Positions 33,949-43,500 of a stretch of 64,000 bases of DNA are shown piece after piece. The notes beneath the pieces were generated by a model. It saw only the letters and a program-made list of their open reading frames with translations, ran no database searches and was not told where the DNA came from. The stretch's first letter is position 1; each line of letters begins with the position of its first letter. The stretch is taken from assembly GCA_012064385.1 (NCBI GenBank), contig QRDG01000415.1:2384160-2448159 (forward strand), read 5' to 3'. Source of the stretch: Puccinellia tenuiflora (taxonomy: Eukaryota; Streptophyta; Magnoliopsida; Poales; Poaceae). The translations under genes were made by a program, and so were the position numbers.

Positions 33949-33970
33949 TGTGTTTGTGCTGAAGAAGTGA

Positions 33971-34445
33971 TGTGTAGTGTTTGCATGTCTGAAATTGTAG
34001 TAGTCTGGAGCTGGTATGTAGCTCAAGTTGTGTGGTATGTATGTAACTGGTGTACTTGTGGTAGTCTGGAGCTGGTATGTAGCTCAAGTAGTGTGTATCC
34101 ATGCAAGTCTGAACCAGTTATGTGGTGTGTGCATGTTTAAGCTATGTATGCTGCTATGAATGAAACAATTATGTGGTTGTGATCTGTGCTTCAATGTACT
34201 TCCATCTGTGCAGCAAAGTGAAATGCATGTGTCTGTTGATTTGAGTTATGCAAGTTGCTATGAATGAAACAATTATGTGGTTGTGATTTGAGTTATGCTT
34301 TATAAGAACAACGAACATGAACAGGACATAAGAAACATTCCAGATCATGATTGCATTAGAGTGCAGCACTCATTAGTACATCATACTTCCATTATAGGAC
34401 CAAAAAACATCTCACAACACTCATTGTTACTGCTAACACTCCAGA
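33971..34445. other. Convergent intergenic spacer of the MULE
   Basis: About 475 bp between the GRF stop and the transposase stop. It contains two local duplications: TAGTCTGGAGCTGGTATG at 34001 and 34062, and TGCTATGAATGAAACAATT at 34152 and about 34257. Presumably it holds the 3' untranslated regions and polyadenylation signals of both genes. Confidence 0.55.
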
Positions 34446-35538
34446 TCACCTAAAGATATCAAACATGGATACATGCTTAGGTGGTTGAATGGTATCATTG
34501 GCACTGGTAGTCTCTGATGTATCTTCAATAGGTTTTGGTCTTTTGAATTGCCTACGAGATGGTGCTGTCGTCATCCTCTGTGCCTCCTTCTCTGCACTAT
34601 CTTTCTTCTTATGACTCTTTGTTTGCAACAAGTGCAATTCTCTTTGCTTCTTTCTCTGCAGCAAGTGCAATTCTCTTTGCCTCCTTCTCTGTAGCTGCTG
34701 CTTGCCTCTGTTCTAGCCTCTTTGCAGCAACTTCTCCCTTCTGAGCCTTTCTTTCAGCATCTATTCTAGCCTTCTTTTCAGCAGCCAATTCCTTGTGAAC
34801 ATCTGCAATTATCTTCTTTGTCTGAATTCTTGCTTTCTTGTTAATTTCTGCTTCTTCTTTCCTCTTCTCCTTCTTCTCAGCTGCAAGTAGCCTTCTCCTC
34901 TCTGCATCTTGAGCCTTCTTCTCTGCTTGCTCATGTCTCTTTCTGGCTTCATCTTCAGCTTTCTTCTCTTGTGCTTCTCTTCTTAGTGTAAGCAATGCTT
35001 CCTTCTTATCCTCAAGTTCTTTCTCTCTCTGTCTCTTCAAGAGTAGTAAATGCTTAGTCAGTTCACTTTGGGTGAGTGTATTTGTGTTTCCTTGTGGTTG
35101 GTTTAGCATAGCTTGGGCAGCACTAATGAAGGTTGAATCTGGAACAGGTCTCAGTTCCACTACTCTTGTCTGTGGCATCTACATGAGGAAATTAATATTT
35201 GTCAGGGAAATCTACATGAGGGAGATTATATTGTCAAGACAGTAGAATAATAAAGAATTAATATTACCTGATTAACCATCTGATCTACCATCATATCTTC
35301 AACATGAGGTGCTTGTTCTTGAGTTATGACAGGTTCCTCTACCTGAGATGCTTGTTCTTGAGTTGGAACTTCCACACTGGCACTTGGAGGTGGGAGTCCA
35401 GCCTTCAAGTATTTGCATCCCTTTCTATTATGATCTGGTTCTTGACAGTATGTGCAGTGGATAATGGTACCATGTCTTGACACCTTCTTGCCACCATTGC
35501 CACAAATAATTTCTTCAACTGACTTTCTCCTGCTCTTG

Positions 35539-35543
35539 CATGG
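35539..35543. repeat. TSD CATGG, left copy (RLX-D)
   Basis: Matches 54910-54914. It lies in the transposase exon just before the zinc knuckle. Confidence 0.93.
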
Positions 35544-37749
35544 TGAAAGAGCATGGTTGCCCCCATATGTTGTTTTGATAATTAATGACAATCTCTATGA
35601 GCTAATGTGTGCTTTGAGTTATATTTGTAGTGTTTGTCCATAAGGAATGCTTGAACTCCATATGTTGGAGTCAAGGCTAAAAGAAGAAGATTATATGTTG
35701 ATCAAGGCTGAGTGCAAGTTGATCAACATACAAGATAAGGGCATGTGAATATATGCGAAAGAGTGTCTCTCCCATATTGATGTATGGGGGAGAAATATGC
35801 GAGTCTTCACCGAGCGGAGCACAATCAAGAAAGGTGATCCACTTGAGAGTAGATCAAGATCGTCATCATCTAGCTCAAGTGGAATGTGCAAGGCAAAGGT
35901 AAGAGTGTCTCTCCCATATTGGTGTATGGGGGAGCAATATGCGAGTCTTCACCGAGCGGAGCACAATCAAGAAAGGTGATCCACTTGAGAGTAGATCAAG
36001 ATCGTCATCATCTAACTCAAGTGGAATGCGCAAGGCAAAGGTATGATCTTGATAGGGTTTCTATTTTACCGGTCTCGCGGTGTAGTTGGGAGACCGGGTT
36101 TTAGGATAGGTAACCGTACTATCAAGAGGGGCTCTCAAGTGAGCTTTAGCATATCGATCGTAGAGAGCTCAAACCTTTGCATCCTTGGCATCATAATTAT
36201 TGGTTCTTATTTGGTTCTTATTTGGTTCTTATTTGGCTCTTATAGTGGTATGGTCTTGGTGCTTGTCGTGCTTGTCATGACAAGGCCAAGTTCATCGAAA
36301 ATGGTTTTTCATATGCGTCTTACATTGCGTTTTTTATATTAGAAATATTGTCGGTTTGCCCTTGATAAATTATCCACACATACATGTGTGAGATCTTATC
36401 TCTTAAATTTTTTCAATTTTTTCAAGGATAGCTACTATCATCCTCTTTCCAACAAAAGTGGTTTCACCTCTTTCGGTCTTCATTTGCAAAAGATATGGTG
36501 GTTCCGGTTTGCAAGAGAGAGGCTTAACCTTTCCTCATTAGTTATTATAATATCTTTTTGGAATATGATTTTTCTATGCATAATCTTGTAGTGCTCGTTG
36601 TGGTGATTCCAACGAGTCCAAGATCATCGAAAACGGAGTTCGGATGGTCAAAATATGTTTGTTTTCGTGATTGGGTGTTCTTGCAGTTTGGCCAGCCTTG
36701 CTGGGCTCAAGGCCAGGCTCAAGGCTGGCCGTCTCGGGCACCTGGCCGGCCTCGGAAGCTGGCATGCCGGCCTAGGCCGGGCCCAAGGCTGGCCTCCCTG
36801 CACGCACTTTTATCTCCAAGATTCTAGGCCAGCCTCGGACCCGGCAAGGCCGGGCTCACAGTGTGTGTGGAAAACGCTTCAACGGCCATTTCTTTGGGGA
36901 GGGGTATAAATACCCCTCCACCTTCCTCCAGCCAAGTTAGCTATTTTTTCTCTCTCTACTCCATTGTTGCAAAAGCTCAAATCACATAGATCTCCCAATC
37001 CCTCCACCCAAACTCGTTGATCTTTGGAGGATTGAAGGAGAAGGCCTAGATCTACTATTCCACCAAACCATTCCTCTCTAAGTGAGGGGAATCTAGTAGA
37101 TCTTGATCTTGGAGTTTCTTTGTGTTTCTCTGTTGTTCTTCCTCTCAAATCCCTCCCTAGCATTAGTTGCTTTGGTTGGATTTCGGAGAGAAGAACTTGA
37201 CCACTTAGTGTGTTCTTGCCATTGCATCGGTTGCATCGGTTTGAGTTCTCCACGGTGATTCGTGGAAGTTGAAGTTGAGAAGCTTGTTACTCTTGGGTGC
37301 TTGGGTGCCCTAGAGCTTGTTCCTCTAGGGCACGTTGGTACCCTAGACGGTTGTTGATATCTCGGAGTTTTGGTGGCTCGCGGAATTTGTTGGGAGCCTC
37401 CAATTAAGTTGTGGAGTGTGGCTCAACCTGGTTCGTCTTGGAGCTTTGGTAGCTACGAAGACATTGCCGGGAGCCACCAATTGAGTTGTGGTGTGTACCC
37501 CGGCCTTGGGCATTGAGTCTTGGTGGCTCGGTGCATTTGGTGGAGACCCTCCAACTTGTGGAGTGTGCTTCATTCTTGTGAAGGTTCTAGTTGTCAACCT
37601 CAATGGCAACATAGTGATTCGTGCCTCGCCACATTGGTGGTAGGACACGAAGGAGATACGGTGTGCCATTTCAAGGCTACTCGGTGTTTCACTTTGGTGT
37701 ACACAGTGCCGCTCCAACGGAGACTAGCTTCCATTGGGAAGTGAACTTT
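35544..37749 (+). repeat. RLX-D 5' LTR, 3' end deleted
   Basis: Aligns to 52415-54585. A 142-bp tandem duplication (starts 35761 and 35903) is shared with the other LTR. A 12-bp TTGGTTCTTATT expansion near 36200-36235 is found only here. At 37749/37750 LTR sequence jumps directly into the coiled-coil gene. Confidence 0.9.
36898..36919 (+). promoter_or_regulatory. TATA box inside a perfect palindrome, RLX-D 5' LTR
   Basis: GGAGGGGTAT, AA, ATACCCCTCC: a 22-bp palindrome with TATAAATA at its centre. The same 22 bases occur in the other LTR (53743-53764). The likely start of transcription would lie about 30 bp downstream. Confidence 0.6.
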
Positions 37750-38700
37750 CTAATGGTTCTTAATGCTCTTTCAAAGAATAAAAATTCTTGTGAGAACCTC
37801 CATGAAATCACGAGCACCCTTGTTGAGCGAGGGCTTACTATTGAAAATTTGGAAGCTCGCGAAGATGAAAGTCTTAGCCGTGAACATGATTATGCAAACA
37901 AGATTGCGGATCTTGAGTAAGCTCTAGAAGAAGAACAAACCACCAAGGAATCTCTTGAGGAGAAATTTACTCTAGAATTATCTAAAGTAAATGAAACCTA
38001 TGATAGAGCTCTCAAGGTGGCTAATGATTTTAAAATAAAAAATAGTGAGCTTGTTGTTGAAATTGTTAGACTCCTTGAGGCAAATGAGAAATTTGAAAAG
38101 GATGTGAAGTCCTTGAAAGGTTCTCTTGCACATCTCACTAAGTCTCATGATCAACTCCAAGCTCAATTGCTAAAAGATCTTCCTACTTGTTCTCCCATAG
38201 CTATTAATGTTGATGCTTGTGCTACTAACTCTATTTCGTGTGAAGCATCCATTTTAAAAGAGAATGTTGAGCTAAGGGCTCAACTTGAGTTGTTAAATAG
38301 CAAGTATGGAAAATTGGTAGAAAGTCATGAAAAGCTCTCTAGCTATAATGACGATCTTCTAGCATCACATGCTTGTCTAAAGTTAGCTCATGAGGCTATC
38401 ACTACCAAGGTAATATCTAGTGAGCCTCATGTGGACAATGGCACAACCTCTAATAAAATTGCTATATTGCCTTGTGCTAGTCCTCGTAGTTCATCCACTC
38501 ACAATGTTGGTACATCTTGTGATGAATTACTCTCTATGCCTTGTTCCTCTAACAATGATGCATCTACCTCCTCTAGCTCTTGTGTTGTCACTAACCATGT
38601 AGAGAAAAGAGGCGAGCTCAAGGCCCAAGCCACTTCTTTGAAGAAAGGCTTGGAAAGGCGTCATGAAGGGAAGACCACACTTGACAACATGTTGAGTGTG

Positions 38701-38705
38701 CAACA
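38701..38705. repeat. TSD CAACA, left copy (RLC-E)
   Basis: Matches 48187-48191; inside the coding frame of the RLX-D gene. Confidence 0.92.
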
Positions 38706-39026
38706 TGTTGGGAATATGCCCTAGAGCTAATAAAATGGTTTATTAGCATATTCATGTTTATGATAATAGTTTATTATCCATGCTATGGTTGTATTAACCG
38801 TAAACATAATACATGTGTGGAATATAAATAGCCAGTTGTCCCTAGTAAGCCTCTACTAGACTGGTTCGTTGGTCAAGAGATGGTTAGAGTTTCCTAACCA
38901 TGGACTTGTTATAGTCACTTGATAACGGAGTCATATCATTAGGAGTAATGATGTGAGGGACAAGACCCAAATAATAAAAGAGTTGCAATTGATCGTGTCA
39001 CACAGTTTCATTGCCAACGCTTTTAG

Positions 39027-39029
39027 TAT
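39027..39029. repeat. TSD TAT, left copy (CACTA-2)
   Basis: The other LTR near 46750 reads TTTTAGTATGCC without interruption. Here TAT is found on both sides of the element (39027-39029 and 40257-40259). Confidence 0.93.
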
Positions 39030-40256
39030 CACTACTAGGAAACAGGCTTTCTGTGGCGCACCTTTTAGACTTTCTGTGGCGCATCCAGGAAAAAGCTGGG
39101 TGCGCCACAGAATTGTCGCCACTAAATTATATTTCTGTGGCGCATGGGGCCAGATGCGCCACAGAAATGTAGATTCTGTGGCGCATCCAGCTCCATGCGC
39201 CACAGAAATATTTTGGAAAATTTTGAATCTGGAAATTCAAAAAAATCAAAAAAATCTGGAAAAAACAAAAAATGAAATATTTTTGGAAAACCTAAATATT
39301 TGAATTTTTTCCCAATTTTTCTGAATTTTTTAACCCATATCAAATGATGACTTCCCGCTAGGTCACCCATCCTCAAAAGCACGCTTAACTTCTAAGTTCT
39401 ACTCAGAACTGCTACCCTTATGCTGCTCAAGTTCTTATTGATGTAAGTATGATATCAACCCTCTTAAACCTTGTATGAGTATATATATATGTGAATGTAG
39501 TTTATGTGTGTTATGTATATATATATATATATATATATGTGTTTTTAAATTTCAAAAAAATCAAAAACTTCAAAAGCAAATCCAAAGTTTAAAAAAATCC
39601 AAAAAAATTCAAAAAATCCCAAAAATTTCAAAAAATAAAAAATTCCAAAAATTCAAAAAATTCAAAAAAAAAGAAAATTCAAAAAAATAAAAAATGCCAA
39701 AAAAACAATAAAATAAAAATCCCAAAAAATTCAAAAAATAAAAATATATTCAAAAATCATAAAAAATTAAAAAATCAAAAAAAAATTAAAAATCCCAAAA
39801 AACCGAAATTTTTGAATTTTTAAAATGACAAAAAATAAAAAAGAAGATTTTTTTGGAATTGTTGATTTTTTTATTTTTTTGAAGTTTTCCGGGTTTTTTG
39901 AATTTTTGATTTTTTTTTTTTTGGATTTTTTGAGTTTTTTTTGGATTTTTTCAAACTTCTGTGGCGCATAGAAAGCAGCATTTCTGTGGCGCACGGGGAT
40001 GGTGCGCCACAGAAATATGACTTCCTGTGGCGCACGGGTGATGGTGCGCCACAGAATGTCATATTTCTGTGGCGCACCAGCCCCGTGCGCCACAGAAACC
40101 TGACTTTCTGTGGCGCACGTTGTTTCGGTGCGCCACAGAATTGCAAAATTCTGTGACGCACCCAAAAACGTGCGCCACAGAAATAATTTCTGTGGCGGAC
40201 GGCAAATAGGTGCGCCACTAAAAGGGTTTCCACCTATAGCTTCTTTCCTAGTAGTG
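39030..40256. mobile_element. CACTA-2: 1.2-kb non-autonomous relative of CACTA-1
   Basis: Same terminal CACTACTAGGAAAC and the same CTGTGGCGCA subterminal palindromes as CACTA-1 (39048-39210 and 39957-40225). The centre (39215-39950) is low-complexity A/T sequence with no gene. It must have been moved by a transposase encoded elsewhere. Confidence 0.95.
39230..39950. repeat. A/T low-complexity core of CACTA-2
   Basis: Long runs of AAAAAATTC, CAAAAAAT and the T-rich complement near the right side, with a (TA)n run at 39515-39537. The left half is A-rich and the right end (39840-39950) T-rich, so the two could pair as a loose hairpin. Confidence 0.8.
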
Positions 40257-41216
40257 TATGCCAAGTATAGTTTCCTTAGACCATGAGATTATGTCACTAC
40301 CGTTTACCAGAGGAATACTTTGTGGACATCAAATGTCACTTCATAACTGGGTGATTATAAAGGTGGCTTTCAGGTATCTCCGATGGTATTTGTTGGGTGA
40401 CATGAATCAAGAGTGGGATTTGTCCTTCCTTGTGACGGAAAAGATATCTCTGGGCCCTCTCGGTAATATAGCATCAGAAAGGTTGCAACCATATGATTAA
40501 GTGTTAATCACAGAGATCGTATATTATGGACGAGAAAAGAGAACTTGCCAGGTAACGAGATGAAACTAGATATGGAGATATCGACGATCGAATCTCGGGC
40601 AAGTTATATATCGGTGAGACAAAGGGAATCGTATACGAGATTAAGAATCTCTGGCATCGTGGTTCAATCGATAAGGAACTTCGTTGAATATGTAGGAGTC
40701 AATATGGGCATCCCGGTCCCGCTATTGATTATTGATATGATCATGTCTGCATGTTCTCGAACCCGTAGGGTCACACACTTAACGCTCCGATGTAGCTAGG
40801 GTTTTAGTGAGATAAGTAAATGGTGTAATCAAATGTTGATTCGGTGTCTCAGATGAGATCCTAGATATCACGAGGAGCTCCGGAAGAGTCCGGAGATAAA
40901 GTTTCATATAAGGAAAGTGGTTTCCAGGGTTCCGGAAAAGTTCGGGAAAATTCCGGCAGAGTACCGGAAGATTCTAGAAGGTTCTGGAAGGTTCCGGAGG
41001 GCCCCACCTTTGGGGGCCACGAACCTGGAAGGGCCCACATGGACCGAGGGGAGGTGCAGCAGCCCACATGGGCCGGCCGCACCTTGTCCCCAAGGCCCAT
41101 GCGGCCAAGGCAAGGTGGAGGCAACCCTAACCCTAATTGGGCGCCTTGGGTGGCAAGTTTGCTCCCTTGGCCGGCCCTAGATGGGTTTGGGGCGCCCCCC
41201 ACAGCCCCCTCACGCC

Positions 41217-41223
41217 TATATAA
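41217..41223 (+). promoter_or_regulatory. TATA box, RLC-E 5' LTR
   Basis: CTATATAAGG follows a C-rich stretch; the same motif is at 47713-47719 in the 3' LTR. Consistent with the known promoter layout of Angela/BARE LTRs. Confidence 0.65.
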
Positions 41224-41685
41224 GGAGGAGGGGAGGGCTGGGGCGCAGCACCCTTGAACCCTAGCCGCCGCCTCCCTCTCCCACCTCCCTCCTCTCTCCA
41301 GCAGCTGCTTGGCGAAGCCCTGCAGGAATTTCTCCACCATATCCACCACAATGCCGTCGTGCTGCTGGGATCTCACGAGCCACTTCCTCCTCGCTTGCGG
41401 GATCAAGGAGAGGAAGTCTACATTGAGCCGTACGTGTGGATACCACGGAGGTGCTGCCCGTTGTGGCACTTCATCAGATTGGATCTTCGAGGAAATACAT
41501 CTCCTCGCGACTAGATGCGTCTAGTTGCGGGGATCGACTAGCCAACCCCTGCACCGACAAAACGCATTTGTTCGATCTTCAAGGGTAAGATATTTTCGCT
41601 ACCTTCATCTAATAGATCTAGATCTTGGGGTTTCTTCCGCTTGTTTCGTAGGAAAAATTTTGTTTTCTATGCAACGACCCCTCAG

Positions 41686-41698
41686 TGCTATCAGAGCC
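41686..41698 (+). promoter_or_regulatory. RLC-E primer binding site
   Basis: TGCTATCAGAGCC begins after one spacer base (41685). The usual plant copia site is TGGTATCAGAGCC, so there is one mismatch. Confidence 0.85.
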
Positions 41699-42946
41699 TA
41701 GATCTATTCATAGATGTTGGTGCGATTATAACACAAGTGTTGTGGGCGTTGATATTTTATGTTGCTACCTTCTCGCGTGCACTTTGTGTCTTTGCGATAT
41801 TGTGAGATTGAAGCGGCCCGGACCAACCTTACTCGTACACGCACGAGAGACCGGTTCCACGACAGACATGCAACTTGTATTGCATAAGTGGCTGGCGGGT
41901 GTCTGTTTCTCTTGCTCTAGTGAAGATACAATTTTCAATGGAAGGCCTTTCAAAAGGATGAGTAAATAAGCAACTACTATATCACCGTTGTGGTTTTGCG
42001 TAGATTAGAACGGTTCTATCTCGTTGACCCAAGCCACGTAAAAATTGCATAAACAAAGTAGAGGACGTCTAACTTGTTTTTGCAGGGGGTCATGTGATGT
42101 GGTATGGCCAATGTGTGATTTGTGATAATGTATGCAATGATCATGTTTGTAATCTTTCACGACTTGCATGTCGATGAGTACGGCAACCGGCAGGAGCCAT
42201 ATGGTTGTCTATTATTTTATGTGACCTGCGTGTCATTGAATCACCATGTAATTTCTTTACTTTATTGCTAAGAGTAGCATTAGTTGTAGTTGCAATAGTT
42301 GGTGGACAACCATGGTGATGGCGCCACAATGATGGAGATCATGCCGGTGATGGAGATCATGCCGGTGCTTTGGAGATGGAGATCAAAGGCACAAGAAGAA
42401 AGGCCATATCATATCACAATTATGAATTGAATGTGATGTTAATCCTTTTATGCAGCTTATTTTTATGCTTAGATGTGATCGCGATGGTAGCATGATAAGG
42501 TGATCTCTCACGTTAATATCAAGATGTGTTCTCCCCTAGTATGCACCGTTGCCAAAGTTCTTCGTTTCGAAGCACCACGTGATGATCGGGTGTGATAGAT
42601 TCTACGTTCACATACAACCGGTGTAAGCCAGATTTACACACGCAGAAATATATACTACGGTTTCCTTGACGAGCCTAGCATGTACATACATGGCCTCGGA
42701 ACACAAGAACCGAAAGGTTAAACACGAGTCATATGGATGATATGATCAACATGGTGATATTCACCATTGAAGCTGCATCATCTCACGTGATGATCGGTTG
42801 TGGTGTAGTGGATTTGGATCATGTGTCACTAAATAAACCTGAGAGATGTTGAGTTTAGTGGGAGTTCATGTAGTAATTTTGATTAAGATGAACTAAAATT
42901 ATCATAAACAAAAGTCCTAAAGATGTCTTTGCAAAAATCCTTGTAG
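41699..42946 (+). other. RLC-E 5' untranslated interior
   Basis: Non-coding leader between the primer site and the gag remnant, with short repeated phrases such as GATGGAGATCATGCCGGTG (42331 and 42349). Typical long leader of the Angela/BARE group; nothing else is recognised. Confidence 0.6.
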
Positions 42947-42949
42947 ATC

Positions 42950-43500
42950 ATGGTCGACTACGGTAGTCTGTTTGTTGCTAAAGAACTGCGTCTCGATGGG
43001 TCAATTTTTGAGTGGTACCTGCGTCTGAAAGAAGTCCTACACACCAATGCTGAGCTCTACGTGTTAGATGAACCATTAGAAGAATACCCAAATATTTCTG
43101 CAAGCTATGAAGAGTACATGGAGTGGTTTTGAACCACCTACTTGAAAGTCAAGTGGATGATGTGCACCTTCATGAATTCTGACCTAAGTAGACAATTCAG
43201 GAACTTGACTGCAATGGAGATTATTGATGAGCTGAAAAATAGGTTTTTCAGCACAAGTTAGAATTGTAAGGTTCGAATGTCTGAACGGTTTTCTTTCACT
43301 CAAGATGAAAGAGAACACTTGCTTGGAACAACACCTGAGGATAATGCATGAGATACATCATCGTCTAGTGCTTGTTTGGAACCACGAGATGAATGACAAT
43401 TTCGCGATAGATGGGGTGCTACGCTCGCTTCTCCCCAGCTTCAAGAATTATGTCGGAGACTAGGTCATGGGAAGGGATTTGATCACTTTCTATGAATTTG
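42950..43500 (+). pseudogene. RLC-E gag remnant
   Basis: A 60-codon open piece (42950-43132) contains the LDGSIFEWYLRLKEVLH-like block that matches the start of copia gag (UBN2 type: a Trp in a helix after the DG motif), then LYVLDEPL. Homologous sequence continues to about 43500 with stops and frameshifts. It would have encoded the particle core protein. Confidence 0.65.

Larger units (their letters stand above)
1495..33970 (+). pseudogene. GRF-type zinc-finger protein with C-terminal membrane segment, split by two retrotransposons
   Basis: The gene is reconstructed from 1495-1549, 21557-21684, 21769-22073 and 33949-33970 (about 169 codons). The ATG at 1495 opens an 18-codon Ser/Thr-rich leader that runs in frame into the part after RLG-A once one copy of CTCAG is dropped. 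The GRF finger follows: CPFCG, then FYRC and SCDF, the Cys pattern of GRF fingers, which bind nucleic acid. A GT-AG intron (21685-21768) interrupts it. Downstream come a charged helix and a hydrophobic stretch that continues after RLX-C into a short tail ending at TGA 33968-33970. An in-frame TAG at 21784-21786 sits where GRF proteins usually have Tyr. An alternative acceptor ending in that TAG would remove the stop but also the last Cys. Its position convergent to the transposase suggests it is the MULE's second gene. Confidence 0.72.
38706..41684 (+). repeat. RLC-E 5' LTR, interrupted by CACTA-2
   Basis: LTR sequence at 38706-39029 and 40260-41684 (1749 bp), against 1758 bp for the other copy. 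Substitutions are scattered and several look like C/T transitions. A TATA box TATATAA is at 41217-41223. Confidence 0.92.
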
